Source of the DNA: Azospira restricta
GTDB lineage: Bacteria; Pseudomonadota; Gammaproteobacteria; Burkholderiales; Rhodocyclaceae
Length of the DNA: 64,000 nt
Direction: 5' to 3'
Assembly: GCF_016858125.1 (NCBI RefSeq)
Contig: NZ_CP064781.1
Location: 1,807,501-1,871,500, forward strand
Shown: piece by piece, positions 40,887-50,222 of the stretch
How positions within the stretch are numbered: position 1 is the first letter of the stretch
Layout: every line of letters begins with the position of its first letter
Made by a program: the position numbers and the translations under genes
The notes under the pieces: model-generated
Database searches by the model: none
Told to the model about the DNA's origin: nothing
The model's input: the letters and a program-made list of their open reading frames with translations, nothing else

Positions 40887-42920
40887 ATGAGCACAGGAAT
40901 TTTCAGCATCGGTATTTCCGGCATCAGGGCGGCGCAGCTGGGCCTGCTGACGACCGAGCACAACATCGCCAATGCCAGTACCGAGGGGTATTCACGACAG
41001 CGCATCATCCAGACGACGAACATCCCGGTCGCCACCGGCTCCGGCTTCGTCGGCCAGGGAACGAGCGTCTCGGCGATCGAGCGCCTGTACAGCCAGACGC
41101 TGGTCAACCAGGTGAATACGGCGCAGAGCTCGGTCAGCGAACTGGACGCCTACTACGCGCAGATCAAGCAGATCGACAACATGCTGGCTGACCAGAGCGC
41201 CGGCCTGTCGCCGGCGTTGCAGGACTATTTCCGCGGCATTCAGGACGTCGCCGCCAATCCGGCTTCGCTGGCCGCACGGCAGTCGATGGTTTCGTCGGCG
41301 GAAGCACTCGTTTCGCGCTTCCAGAGCATGGAAGCGCGGCTGGTTGAGCTGCGCGAAGGGGTGGGTACCGAGATCACGGCGACCGTCGCCTCGATCAACT
41401 CGTATGCGCGGCAGATCGGCGAACTCAACCAGCGCATCGTGCTGGCGCAAGCCACGACGCTGGCGCCGGCGAACGACCTGCTCGACCAGCGCGATCATCT
41501 GATGAGCCAACTGAACGAGCTGGTCGAGGTGCGCTCCACCGTCAATAGCGACGGTACCTACAACGTCTTTTTCGGCACCGGGCAGCAACTGGTGGTCGGC
41601 ACCCAGGTCACCGAACTGGTCGCGCAGGCGGCGTACGCCGACATTTCGCGCATCGTTGTCGGCATCAAGACCGCCGGCGCGGTGCAGGAACTCCCGGAAA
41701 ATCTGATCACCGGCGGTGCGCTCGCCGGCCTGCTCAATTTCCGCAGTGAAACGCTGGATCGCGCCACCAACGACCTCGGCCGCATCGCAGCGACGCTGGC
41801 GCAGACGATGAACGCCCAGCATGCGCTGGGCCAGAACCTGCTCGGCCAGGCAGTGGGAGAGGGCTCGTTCGTCGGCGACCTTTTCAGCTTTTCGGGGCCG
41901 AAGGTGGTTGCCAACTCCAGGAATGCGAGCGGTTCGGCGACGGTGTCGGCCGACTTTACCAGCCCGCCGCCGTTCAACGGCAGCAACTTCTATACGGACC
42001 TGACGGGCAGCGACTATCAGCTGACCTACAATGCGGGGACGCTCACGCTGACCCGCCTCTCCGACAACAAGACCTGGTCGGGGGGCAGCATCGCCGCCAT
42101 CAACACCGCCCTGGCGACGGATCCGCAGGGATTCACGCTGAGCGACGACGGCGCCGGCTACAGCACCGGCGACAGCTATCTGATCCAGCCGACCCGCGAT
42201 GTGGCCAGGAACATCCTCGTCAATACGTCGATCGCCGCCGATCCGCGGCTGATCGCCGCCGCGCTGCCGATTCGCACAACCACGGATGCCGGGAACACGG
42301 GGAGTGCCCAGATTTCTGCCGGCACCATCACCCCTGATCCGACGCTGGCGCCGAACCTGTATTCGCTTGCCAGCCTGCCGATAAGCATTGACTACAACGG
42401 CGGCAATTTGGCGAATTTCCCGAATGGCCCGGTCACCGTCACCGTCAACGGCGTGACGACCTCCTATACGATCACGGCGCCGACGGATACCGTTCCCTAT
42501 ACTTCCGGAGCGACCGTAACGCTTTCCGGCCTGAGCTTCACCATCTCCGGAACGCCGAACAACGGCGATTCCTTCAACATCCTGCGCAACAGCGCGGGCG
42601 TTTCCGACAGCCGTAACGCCCTTGCACTGGGGCAACTGCAGACGCAGGGAACGGTCGCCGGCGGCACCGCCAATTACCAGGTGGCGTATTCTCGTCTGGT
42701 CAGCGACGCCGGCAACAAGACCCGGGAAATCCAGGTGACAGCGGAGGCGCAGTCGGCGCTTCTCAAGCAGGCGCAGAATTCCCGCGATGCGCTGTCGGGA
42801 GTGAACCTCGACGAAGAAGCGGCGAACCTGTTGCGCTTCCAGCAGGCCTATCAGGCCTCGGCGAAAGTCATCGACATCGGCAGCCGGCTCTTCGACGTGA
42901 TCCTGTCGATCCGCGCCTGA
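40887..42920 (+). CDS. flgK: hook-filament junction protein 1, FlgK
   Basis: FlgK joins hook and filament. The N terminus is GISGIRAAQLGLLTTEHNIA with NASTEGYSRQRIIQ, typical of FlgK, followed by the coiled region with LVNQVNTAQSSVSELDAYYA. The centre (about 330-600) is long and variable, with repeated Ser/Thr-rich beta segments. The C terminus is NLDEEAANLLRFQQAYQASA with KVIDIGSRLFDVIL. At 677 residues it is longer than E. coli FlgK (547), due to the centre. The gene uses more A/T-ending codons than flgB-J. Confidence 0.96.
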   Translation: MSTGIFSIGISGIRAAQLGLLTTEHNIANASTEGYSRQRIIQTTNIPVATGSGFVGQGTSVSAIERLYSQTLVNQVNTAQSSVSELDAYYAQIKQIDNMLADQSAGLSPALQDYFRGIQDVAANPASLAARQSMVSSAEALVSRFQSMEARLVELREGVGTEITATVASINSYARQIGELNQRIVLAQATTLAPANDLLDQRDHLMSQLNELVEVRSTVNSDGTYNVFFGTGQQLVVGTQVTELVAQAAYADISRIVVGIKTAGAVQELPENLITGGALAGLLNFRSETLDRATNDLGRIAATLAQTMNAQHALGQNLLGQAVGEGSFVGDLFSFSGPKVVANSRNASGSATVSADFTSPPPFNGSNFYTDLTGSDYQLTYNAGTLTLTRLSDNKTWSGGSIAAINTALATDPQGFTLSDDGAGYSTGDSYLIQPTRDVARNILVNTSIAADPRLIAAALPIRTTTDAGNTGSAQISAGTITPDPTLAPNLYSLASLPISIDYNGGNLANFPNGPVTVTVNGVTTSYTITAPTDTVPYTSGATVTLSGLSFTISGTPNNGDSFNILRNSAGVSDSRNALALGQLQTQGTVAGGTANYQVAYSRLVSDAGNKTREIQVTAEAQSALLKQAQNSRDALSGVNLDEEAANLLRFQQAYQASAKVIDIGSRLFDVILSIRA

Positions 42921-42933
42921 ACGGAGAAGCACC

Positions 42934-44199
42934 ATGCGAATCAGTACCAGCCAGATCTATGACGCGGGGGTTCTCGGCATCCAGCGCAACCAGCAGGGGC
43001 TGTACACCCTGCAGAACCAACTATCGACCGGGCGCCGGGTGCTGACGCCGCAGGATGACCCGGTGGCGGCGGCGCAGGCGCTGGTGCTTTCGCAAACGAA
43101 GGAAATCGGTGGCCAATACATCGACAATCAGGGCAACGCGCGCGCGCAGCTGAACATCGTCGAAGCCAATCTGGAATCGTTGGGGAACGTGCTGCAGAGC
43201 GTCCGGGAAAGGATCATTCAGGCCGGGAATACCGTCCTCACCGACGCCGAGCGCGGCTTCTTCGCCGAGGAACTGGAAATCCGGCTCGACGAACTGCTCG
43301 GCATTGCGAATACCGCCGACGGCAGCGGCCAGTTTTTGTTCTCCGGCTACCAGGGAATGACCCGACCGTTCTCGATCAACGGATCGTCGCCACCGGTACC
43401 GCCGGCGACCCAGCCGCCGGTGGCCTATTCCGGCGACGAGGGGGAGCGCCTGCTGCAGGTCGGCGCCTCTCGCCTGATGCCGACCAATGTCTCCGGCGCC
43501 AATCTTTTCATGGACGTGCGTACCGGCAACGGGACCTTCGTTACCGGCGTCGGCGGCAACGGCGCCCTGATCAACCAGGGTACCGGCGTCATCGATGCGG
43601 GCTCCGTGCTCGACCCCACCGCATGGGCGGCTGGCGTCAACGCCGAGGGCGGTGCCGGCTTCCGCGTCGAGTTCCTGGCCGGCGGGGGCTATCAGGTCGT
43701 CGGCGTGACGACCGCGGCCGTCTATGCCAGCTCGCCGACCTTTGCGCCGGGGCAGGCGATTTCCTTTTCCGGGGCGCAGGTCGTGATCCGGGGAACGCCG
43801 GCCGTCGGGGATACCTTCACCGTCGACCCGAGCGCTTCGCAGAGCATTTTTTCGACGATGCAGAATCTCGTTGCCGCGCTGCGCACGCCGGTCGGTACGG
43901 CGTCCTACTCGGTAACCGAGTTCAGCAACCGGATGGCGGCCGAGCACCTGAACCTCGACCGGATGCTCGACAACGTCAGCCGCATACGCGCTGACGTCGG
44001 TTCCCGCCTCCGCGAGCTGGAATCGCTGACGAACACCTCCCAGGACATCGATCTGCAGTACGCCACCGCGCTTTCCGACCTCCAGGATCTCGACTATGCG
44101 GAGGCAATCTCGAAATTCACGCAACAGCAGACGCAGCTGGAAGCGGCGCAGAAGTCCTTCGCCCAGATCTCGGGCATGAGCCTGTTCAGCATCCTATGA
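42934..44199 (+). CDS. flgL: hook-filament junction protein 3, FlgL
   Basis: FlgL is the second junction protein and is related to flagellin. The N terminus is MRISTSQIYDAGVLGIQRNQ with QNQLSTGRRVLTPQDDPVAA, and the C terminus is DLDYAEAISKFTQQQTQLEA with AQKSFAQISGMSLFSIL. The middle is variable. At 421 residues it is longer than the enteric protein. It follows flgK by 13 bases, and its stop overlaps the start of the following lipoprotein gene as ATGA. Confidence 0.96.
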   Translation: MRISTSQIYDAGVLGIQRNQQGLYTLQNQLSTGRRVLTPQDDPVAAAQALVLSQTKEIGGQYIDNQGNARAQLNIVEANLESLGNVLQSVRERIIQAGNTVLTDAERGFFAEELEIRLDELLGIANTADGSGQFLFSGYQGMTRPFSINGSSPPVPPATQPPVAYSGDEGERLLQVGASRLMPTNVSGANLFMDVRTGNGTFVTGVGGNGALINQGTGVIDAGSVLDPTAWAAGVNAEGGAGFRVEFLAGGGYQVVGVTTAAVYASSPTFAPGQAISFSGAQVVIRGTPAVGDTFTVDPSASQSIFSTMQNLVAALRTPVGTASYSVTEFSNRMAAEHLNLDRMLDNVSRIRADVGSRLRELESLTNTSQDIDLQYATALSDLQDLDYAEAISKFTQQQTQLEAAQKSFAQISGMSLFSIL

Positions 44200-44732
44200 G
44201 CCTCACCCGCGCCCTGCTGCTGGCGGGCGGCGTCGTCGCCGCGGCGGCCGGCTGCTCGTCGGTGCCGAACGTGCCGCCGAGCGGCTCGGTGGTGCCGAGC
44301 GAGGGCAAGGTGCAAGTGGCGTCGAGCCTGTCCTACACCTACGAGGAACTGATCGCGGCGCCGGCCGTCGCCTGGTCGCTGAAGGGCATCCTCGACAATT
44401 CGCTCGACCAGCTGCCGATCCTGCGGACGCCGCTGGTGCTGTACTTCGTCTACCAGCCCTTCGCGCCGAACTGGAGCGTCGAGGAGGCGCAGCTCGACGG
44501 CGAAACCTACTACGTGCGCCTGCTCGCCAAGCGCTTCCGCGTCGGCGGCGACGGCGAGGCGATGAACGTGCTCAAGCGGCGCGCGGTACAGCTGCAGTAC
44601 GAACGCGGCTACGCCGGCTACCGCATTGTCGACTACAGCGAGGGGATCGAGTCGAGCACGCCGGTCGCCCAGCGCTACTCGCACGGCATCGTCCAGCTGG
44701 TGCGCGCAGAGACGGCGCCCGGCCGCCGTTAG
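44196..44732 (+). CDS. small lipoprotein of unknown function, coupled to flgL
   Basis: The N terminus is a lipoprotein signal (LLLAGGVVAAAAGCSS) with the lipobox AAGC and Cys20. The mature protein of about 158 residues has no domain I recognise. Notable segments are SYTYEELIAAPAVAWSLKGI, PLVLYFVYQPFAPNWSVEEA and RRAVQLQYERGYAGYRIVDY, suggesting a compact alpha/beta fold. Its ATG overlaps the flgL TGA, so it is translated with a FliA-controlled operon. This context suggests, but does not prove, a cell-envelope role in motility. It is convergent with fliR, overlapping by 4 bases. Confidence 0.8.
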   Translation: MSLTRALLLAGGVVAAAAGCSSVPNVPPSGSVVPSEGKVQVASSLSYTYEELIAAPAVAWSLKGILDNSLDQLPILRTPLVLYFVYQPFAPNWSVEEAQLDGETYYVRLLAKRFRVGGDGEAMNVLKRRAVQLQYERGYAGYRIVDYSEGIESSTPVAQRYSHGIVQLVRAETAPGRR

Positions 44733-45511
44733 CGGGCGGGAACGAAATGCCCGAGCATGGCCTGCAGGCCGTGCTCGAACAGCTGCGTCAGCGGTGCCGC
44801 GAGATAGCCGAGGCTGAGGATCAGCATCACGAAACCGCCGATCAACGTGATCGGGAAACCGACGGCGAACAGGTTGAGCTGCGGCGCCGCGCGCGTCAGC
44901 ACGCCGAGCGCGATGTTGACGATCAGCAGCGCGGCGACCGCCGGCAGCGCGAGCATCAGGCCGGAAGCGAAGACGACCGCACCGGCGTGGGCGAGGTTCG
45001 ACCAGGTGGCGGCGGCGAGCGTGGTGGCGCCGATCGGCAGCGCGACGAAGCTCTGCGCCAGCGTCGCCAGGATCATCAGGTGGCCGTTGATCGAGAGCAG
45101 CACGAGGATGCCGAGCATGGCGATGAATTCGGCGAGCACCGGCGTCTGCGAGGCGCTGTCCGGATCGTAGAAGGTGGCGAAGCCGAGGCCCATCTGCAGG
45201 CCGATGACTTCGCCGGCGAAGTCGATCGCCGCGACCACCAGGCGCATTGCGTAACCCATCGCGAAGCCGATCAGCATCTGCTGGGCGAGGATCGCCAGCC
45301 CGGCGCCGGAGCCGGGCGGCACCGGCGGGATCGGCGGCAGCGCCGGCGCCAGTGCCAGCGTGATCGCCAGGCCGAGGATCAGGCGTACGCGGCGCGGCAA
45401 AGCGGCGTTGGAGAACGGCGGCGCGGCGGCGAGCAGGGCCAGGATGCGGGCGAGCGGGAAAAAGTAGGCCGCGATCCAGGCGTCGAGCTGCGCGCTGGTC
45501 AGCGAGATCAT
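44729..45511 (-). CDS. fliR: flagellar export gate protein FliR
   Basis: FliR is an export-gate membrane protein. The start at 45511 gives [20 protein letters not shown] and an ATGA overlap with the end of fliQ. The longer open frame upstream runs through fliQ and is discarded. About five to six hydrophobic segments follow, including ILALLAAAPPFSNAALPRRV and GFPITLIGGFVMLILSLGYL. At about 260 residues it has the standard length. It is the last gene of fliK-L-M-N-O-P-Q-R. Confidence 0.95.
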   Translation of the reverse strand: MISLTSAQLDAWIAAYFFPLARILALLAAAPPFSNAALPRRVRLILGLAITLALAPALPPIPPVPPGSGAGLAILAQQMLIGFAMGYAMRLVVAAIDFAGEVIGLQMGLGFATFYDPDSASQTPVLAEFIAMLGILVLLSINGHLMILATLAQSFVALPIGATTLAAATWSNLAHAGAVVFASGLMLALPAVAALLIVNIALGVLTRAAPQLNLFAVGFPITLIGGFVMLILSLGYLAAPLTQLFEHGLQAMLGHFVPAR

Positions 45512-45777
45512 CCGACGAGGCCGGGAATGCTGTCGAACAGCCGGCGGATGTAGTCGATCAGCAACTGCAGCATCCACGGTCCGGCGAAGATCAGCGTGAT
45601 GAACATCACCACCAGGCGCGGGATGAACGACAGCGTCGATTCGTTGATCTGCGTCGCCGCCTGGAAGATGCTGATGATCAGGCCGGTGACCAGCGCCGCC
45701 ATGAGCAGCGGCGCCGACACCAGCAGCGTGATCTCGAGCGCCTGGCGGCCGATTTCCATGACCGTCTGCGGCGTCAT
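45508..45777 (-). CDS. fliQ: flagellar export gate protein FliQ
   Basis: FliQ is a small gate component with two membrane helices: [20 protein letters not shown] and [20 protein letters not shown]. The N-terminal [12 protein letters not shown] and the middle [20 protein letters not shown] are strongly conserved in the family. At 89 residues it is exactly family length. Its ends overlap fliP and fliR by 4 bases each. Confidence 0.97.
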   Translation of the reverse strand: MTPQTVMEIGRQALEITLLVSAPLLMAALVTGLIISIFQAATQINESTLSFIPRLVVMFITLIFAGPWMLQLLIDYIRRLFDSIPGLVG

Positions 45778-46517
45778 GTGGCGAAGCTCTGCACCAGGGA
45801 GCCGACGACCAGGTGCCAGCCGTCGACGAGCACGAACAACATCAGCTTCATCGGCAGCGCCACCATCACCGGCGACATCATCATCATGCCCATCGACATC
45901 AGCGTGCTGGCGACAACCATGTCGATCACCAGGAAGGGGATGAAGATGATGAAGCCGATCTGGAACGCGGTCTTCAGCTCGCTGGTGACAAAGGCCGGGA
46001 TCAGCACGCGCATCGGCGTGTCCTCCGGCTTCTCGATCTTCTCGATGCGCGCGAGGCGGGCGAAGAGACCGATGTCGGCCTCGCGCGTCTGCTTCAGCAT
46101 GAAGCCCCGCAGCGGCACCGCGGCGCGGTCCGCGGCCTGCTGCAGGCTGATCCGGTTCTCGGACAGCGGCAGGTAGGCCTCGCTGTAGATGCGGTCGGCG
46201 ACCGGCGCCATGACGAAGAAGGTGAGGAACAGCGACAGCCCGACCAGCACCTGGTTCGGCGGCGAGGTCTGCGTGCCGAGCGCGTGCCGCAGCAGCGAGA
46301 AGACGATGATGATGCGCGTGAAGCCGGTCATCATCAGCAGCGCCGCCGGGATGAAGGTCAGCGCGGTCAGCGTCAGCAGCGTCTGGATCGACAGCGACCA
46401 GGTGGTGGCGCCGCCGGGGCCGGGGGTGCTGGTCAGCGCCGGCAGCGCCTGTGCCAGCGCGTCGAGCGGGGCCGCGGCGAGCAGCGCCGGCAGCAGCGGC
46501 AGCAGGCGTCGCCGCAT
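45774..46517 (-). CDS. fliP: flagellar export gate protein FliP
   Basis: FliP forms the core of the export gate with FliQ and FliR. The protein has an N-terminal signal ([20 protein letters not shown]), then about four membrane helices, among them [20 protein letters not shown] and the [20 protein letters not shown] segment with the conserved [21 protein letters not shown] use the ATG at 46517, which has AAGGA 8 bases before it. An ATG 18 bases upstream is the alternative, overlapping fliO. Confidence 0.95.
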   Translation of the reverse strand: MRRRLLPLLPALLAAAPLDALAQALPALTSTPGPGGATTWSLSIQTLLTLTALTFIPAALLMMTGFTRIIIVFSLLRHALGTQTSPPNQVLVGLSLFLTFFVMAPVADRIYSEAYLPLSENRISLQQAADRAAVPLRGFMLKQTREADIGLFARLARIEKIEKPEDTPMRVLIPAFVTSELKTAFQIGFIIFIPFLVIDMVVASTLMSMGMMMMSPVMVALPMKLMLFVLVDGWHLVVGSLVQSFAT

Positions 46518-46521
46518 CGCA

Positions 46522-46980
46522 TCAGTCCTTCGCATCGTGGGGGGGATTCCGAAAGTGCTTGAGCCACTGGCCGAACTGGCCGTCGCCGACGGTCGCCGGT
46601 GGCGGCAGGCTGCCCTTCGGCAGCGTGTGCAGTGTGCGCATCTGGCCGGGGGCGATGCCGATCACCAGCCAGGTGTCCTCGACCTCGACCAGCAGGATGC
46701 GTTCGCGCGGTCCGAGTGCCAGCGCGCCGACGATGCGCAGCGGTCCCTGGCCGCCGATCAGGCCGCGGCCGCCGTTGAGCCGCCTGGTCAGCCAGGCGGC
46801 GCCGACGAACAGCGCGAGCAGCAGCGCGAGCATGGCGAAGGTCTGCAGCATCGTGCCCGCCGAGACGCCGGGCGCCGCGGCCTCGGCGGCGGCGACGGAC
46901 AAGGCCGGCACGCCGGCGGCGAGCGCGGCGAGGCGGCCGCAGCGGACGGTCGGAAAGCGGGGCGGGGGCAGGGAGGTCAC
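46522..46980 (-). CDS. fliO: flagellar biosynthesis protein FliO
   Basis: FliO helps assemble the FliP ring. It has an N-terminal signal-like stretch and one membrane helix ([20 protein letters not shown]). The cytoplasmic part has [20 protein letters not shown] and [20 protein letters not shown], the family's beta-rich pattern. At 152 residues it is longer than the enteric protein. It is the least conserved of the fli genes here, and the gap of 59 bases before it (46981-47039) contains only its leader. Confidence 0.9.
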   Translation of the reverse strand: MTSLPPPRFPTVRCGRLAALAAGVPALSVAAAEAAAPGVSAGTMLQTFAMLALLLALFVGAAWLTRRLNGGRGLIGGQGPLRIVGALALGPRERILLVEVEDTWLVIGIAPGQMRTLHTLPKGSLPPPATVGDGQFGQWLKHFRNPPHDAKD

Positions 46981-47039
46981 GGGGGCCTATCTTAATGCAA
47001 GGCGCCCCGCGGCGAAACCGGCAACGGCGGCCGGCCGGC

Positions 47040-47483
47040 TCAGCGGCCGAGTTTGCGCATGCGCTCGGCGGGGGTGATGATGTCGGTCAGGCGGATGCCG
47101 AACTTCTCGTTCACGACGACGACCTCGCCCTGTGCGATCAGCGTGCCGTTGACCAGCACGTCGAGCGGCTCGCCGGCCATTGCGTCGAGTTCGACCACCG
47201 AGCCGTGCGCGAGCTGCAGCAGGTTCTTGATCGTCAGCTTGGTGCGGCCGAGCTCGACGGTGATATGGACCGGGATGTCCAGGATCAGCTCGAGTTCGTT
47301 CATCACCGAGCCCTTGCCCGGCTCGCCGCCGAAGTTCTGGAAGATCTGCGCCGGTGCGGCAGCCTGCTGGGCCGCCGCGGCGCCGGACTCGGCGATCGCC
47401 TGCTCGGCCATCGCGGCCGCCCAGTCGTCCTCGCTGATCGCGTCTTCCGCGCCGCCGGCGAGGTTCTCGGTATCCTCAGACAT
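47040..47483 (-). CDS. fliN: flagellar motor switch protein FliN
   Basis: FliN forms the bottom of the C ring. The C-terminal 80 residues are the SpoA domain (ELELILDIPVHITVELGRTK, GSVVELDAMAGEPLDVLVNG, TLIAQGEVVVVNEKFGIRLT). The N-terminal 60 residues are an acidic/Ala-rich tail with SEDDWAAAMAEQAIAE. The start overlaps the fliM end by 8 bases. At 147 residues it is similar to E. coli FliN (137). Confidence 0.97.
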   Translation of the reverse strand: MSEDTENLAGGAEDAISEDDWAAAMAEQAIAESGAAAAQQAAAPAQIFQNFGGEPGKGSVMNELELILDIPVHITVELGRTKLTIKNLLQLAHGSVVELDAMAGEPLDVLVNGTLIAQGEVVVVNEKFGIRLTDIITPAERMRKLGR

Positions 47484-48480
47484 GCTGTTCCCCTTGCGTC
47501 GATTCCTGCTTCTCGGAAGCGATGAAGCGTTCCACCTTGATCGCGTATTGACCCTGCTGCTGGCCGAAAGTGCATTCCAGCAGCGGCACGCTATCCACCT
47601 TGGCGATGATCGTGTCCGGGATGGCGACCGGAATCACGTCGCCGACCTTCATTTTCTGGATCTGCCCCAGCGTCAGCGTGGCATGGGTCAGTTCCGCCGT
47701 GATCTCCACCTCGGCGCTCTGCAGCTGCTTCCGGAGCGTGGTGATCCAGCGCTTGTCGGTCGACAGCTGGTCGCTCTGCATGCTGCTGTAGAGCAGGTCG
47801 CGGATCGGCTCGAGCATCGAGTACGGGAAGCAGATGTGCATTTCCGCCGCGGCGCCGCCGAACTCGATCGAGAAGGTCGTCGATACGACGATTTCCGACG
47901 GCGTCGCGATGTTCGCGAACTGCGAATTCATCTCGGAGCGGATGTACTCGAACTTGAGGTCGTGCACCGGCTTCCACGAGCGCCCGTATTCGGCGAAGAC
48001 GACGTCGAGCATGCCCTGGATGATGCGCTGCTCGGTCATCGTGAAGTCGCGGCCTTCGACGCGGGTGTGGAAGCGGCCGTCGCCGCCGAACATGTTGTCG
48101 ACGACGAGGAAGACCAGGTTCGGGTCGAAGATGAACAGGCTGGTGCCGCGCAGCGGCTTTGCCGCAACCAGGTTGAGGTTGGTCGGGACCACCAGGTTGC
48201 GGATGAACTCGCTGTACTTCTGCACCTTGATCGGCCCCACCGAGATCTCGGCGTTGCGGTGCATGTAGTTGAACAGGCCGATGCGCAGATAACGGGCGAA
48301 GCGCTCGTTGATCAGCTCCATCGTGGGCATGCGCCCGCGGACGATCCTTTCCTGCGTGCCGAGGTTGTAGTTGCGCGGGCCGCTGCCTTCCTCGGCCTGC
48401 GCTTCCGGCTCGTCGGTTTCCCCGGTGACGCCCTTGAGCAGGGCGTCGACTTCTTCCTGGGAAAGAAAGTCCTGGGCCAT
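47476..48480 (-). CDS. fliM: flagellar motor switch protein FliM
   Basis: FliM is the CheY-P receptor of the motor. Residues about 5-16 (FLSQEEVDALLKG) are the CheY-binding peptide. The middle domain begins near residue 45 (IVRGRMPTMELINERFARYL) and carries the GGDGR motif used for FliG binding (NMFGGDGRFH). The SpoA-type C-terminal domain binds FliN. At 334 residues it has family length. It lies 3 bases after fliL. Confidence 0.97.
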   Translation of the reverse strand: MAQDFLSQEEVDALLKGVTGETDEPEAQAEEGSGPRNYNLGTQERIVRGRMPTMELINERFARYLRIGLFNYMHRNAEISVGPIKVQKYSEFIRNLVVPTNLNLVAAKPLRGTSLFIFDPNLVFLVVDNMFGGDGRFHTRVEGRDFTMTEQRIIQGMLDVVFAEYGRSWKPVHDLKFEYIRSEMNSQFANIATPSEIVVSTTFSIEFGGAAAEMHICFPYSMLEPIRDLLYSSMQSDQLSTDKRWITTLRKQLQSAEVEITAELTHATLTLGQIQKMKVGDVIPVAIPDTIIAKVDSVPLLECTFGQQQGQYAIKVERFIASEKQESTQGEQHV

Positions 48481-48483
48481 GGC

Positions 48484-49029
48484 TTACTGGATGATGAAGG
48501 TGGTGAACAACACCGCGCGCACCGCGCCTTCGCTCGCCTTGCCCTTCGCCGGCTCGACGTCGACGATGCCGTTGATCGTTGCCTTGATCTCGTCCGCAAG
48601 CAGCTTCTTGCCATCGCGCGTGGCGATCTCGGAAGGCTTCTTCGACGACAGGATGTTCATGATCTCATGGCGCAGCTTCGGCATGTACTGCTTGAGCTTC
48701 TCGGCGACCGCGGCGTCCTCCGCCTCGACGCTGATGGTGACCTGCAGGTACTGCTCGCCGGTCTCCGGGACCAGATTGACGGTGAACGGCTCCATCGGAA
48801 TATAGACCGGCGGTGCCTCCTTTTCCGCTTTCTTCTTCTTGCCCTTGTCGGTTTCGGCGGCGACCTCGTCGCCTTCGGCCGCGTCGCCGCTCTTCTTCAG
48901 CAGCAGGAAGGCGGCACCGCCGCCGATCAGGACGAGCAGCAGCACCGCGGCGACGATGATGATGAGCAGCTTCTTGCTCTTCTTCGGCGGTGCGTCAGCG
49001 GTGTCGGCGGCTTTTTCTTCTTTGGCCAT
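48484..49029 (-). CDS. fliL: flagellar basal body-associated protein FliL
   Basis: FliL surrounds and supports the stator. A Lys-rich cytoplasmic start leads into one membrane helix (about 20-43, LLIIIVAAVLLLVLIGGGAA). The periplasmic stomatin-like domain has PVYIPMEPFTVNLVPETGEQ, YLQVTISVEAEDAAVAEKLK and the C-terminal VLFTTFIIQ. At 181 residues it is of usual size. The fliL-fliK gap (49030-49138) has a TACAAT box at about 49056-49061 on this strand that could be a weak promoter. The AGAGGGA ribosome site is clear. Confidence 0.95.
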   Translation of the reverse strand: MAKEEKAADTADAPPKKSKKLLIIIVAAVLLLVLIGGGAAFLLLKKSGDAAEGDEVAAETDKGKKKKAEKEAPPVYIPMEPFTVNLVPETGEQYLQVTISVEAEDAAVAEKLKQYMPKLRHEIMNILSSKKPSEIATRDGKKLLADEIKATINGIVDVEPAKGKASEGAVRAVLFTTFIIQ

Positions 49030-49138
49030 TGCAAATCCCTCTAGTGTTTCGCGCGCATTGTAGCGCGCCCCCTACCCGGATGCCCGGCCGCAGGTTCGCG
49101 GCGGCCGGCATGCCGTCCCCTTCACGTGTGCTGCGTCG

Positions 49139-50185
49139 TCAGGCGAACGTATCGACCAGGCCGTTGCCGGCACGGAGCGCAGCGCGCGTCGCCCCGCTTC
49201 CGGCGTCCATCCTGCCGCTGTGGCCCTCGTCGTGCCCGCCGCTAGTGCCGGCGGTGCCGCGCTCACCTGCGAACTGCTGCTGCGCCTGGCGGAAGGACTC
49301 GGCGCTGACGTTGGCCTGTCCCAGCTCGACGCCGACGCCGGCCAGCATTTCCCGCAGCCGCGGCAGCGCGGCTTCGATCACCTCGCGCACCTCGGCGTTG
49401 GCCGAGACGAAGACCGCGCTCGCCTGGTCGTTCTTCACGCTCAACGATATTTCTATCGGCCCCATTTGCGGCGGGTTGAGGGTGATTTGGGCATTTTGCC
49501 GGTCCTGCGTCGCCATCCAGACGATCTTCTGGCTGAATTCGCCGGGCCAAGCCGGATCCCGTACTGGCGTTGCCAGCTGCAGCGCGTCGGCGCCGGTGCG
49601 CGTCGGCGCGTGCGGCGTCGCCGGCGTCGGCACGGCGTGCGTCGGCGCTTCGGCAATCGCCGCCGTCGATTCGGCAAGCTTTTGCTCGACGGCGGCAAAG
49701 TTTGCCGGCGCCTGCGCTGCGGCTGTGGCGGCGAATGGCGCTGGCTTGCCGTCGTCGCCTGTCGGGGCGGCGGCTGCGGCCGTCGGTGTGGCCGGAGTCG
49801 CTGCCGATAGCTCGGCAGCTGCCGTGGATTGCGTCAGGTTCGCCGCGGCGAGCGGTGGCGGGCTCCCGCCGTTGGTGCTCGGGGCACCGCCGGCTTGCGG
49901 CGCGCGCGGGTCGAGGACCAGTCCCATCGCCGCCAGCAGTAGCGTCGGATCGCCGGCGCCGGCCATGTCGGTGCCGGCGGTATCGGAACTGGCCTCGGCG
50001 GGCAGCGTGGCGTCCGTGCCATCGATTGCGCTTGCCGGCAGAATCTGCTTGGCGATGTCGCCGGCCAACTGGCCGAGCAGCAGCGCCGCAAAATCGACAC
50101 CGGCGGCGTCCGCGCCGCTTCCTGTCGATGCAGCGATGGCAGTGGGCAGGCCCGGCAACGGGATAGCGGCGACGGCAGTTGGCAT
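49139..50185 (-). CDS. fliK: flagellar hook-length control protein FliK
   Basis: FliK measures hook length and triggers the export switch in FlhB. Its N-terminal two thirds are Ala/Pro/Thr-rich and disordered. The C-terminal domain has NPPQMGPIEISLSVKNDQAS with FVSANAEVREVIEAALPRLR and MLAGVGVELGQANVSAESFR, the FliK signature. The start at 50185 has TGGAG 8 bases upstream. A possible ATG at 50221 lies at the edge of the sigma-54 promoter, upstream of its predicted start site, and is rejected. It opens fliKLMNOPQR. Confidence 0.92.
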   Translation of the reverse strand: MPTAVAAIPLPGLPTAIAASTGSGADAAGVDFAALLLGQLAGDIAKQILPASAIDGTDATLPAEASSDTAGTDMAGAGDPTLLLAAMGLVLDPRAPQAGGAPSTNGGSPPPLAAANLTQSTAAAELSAATPATPTAAAAAPTGDDGKPAPFAATAAAQAPANFAAVEQKLAESTAAIAEAPTHAVPTPATPHAPTRTGADALQLATPVRDPAWPGEFSQKIVWMATQDRQNAQITLNPPQMGPIEISLSVKNDQASAVFVSANAEVREVIEAALPRLREMLAGVGVELGQANVSAESFRQAQQQFAGERGTAGTSGGHDEGHSGRMDAGSGATRAALRAGNGLVDTFA

Positions 50186-50222
50186 TGCGGTGACTCCACG
50201 GACGAAGGTTCGCTTCGCCATC

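Noticed and set aside
50186-50221. An upstream ATG at 50221 as the fliK start
   Set aside because: It lacks a ribosome site and lies upstream of the predicted start of transcription from the sigma-54 promoter. The ATG at 50185 has TGGAG at good distance.
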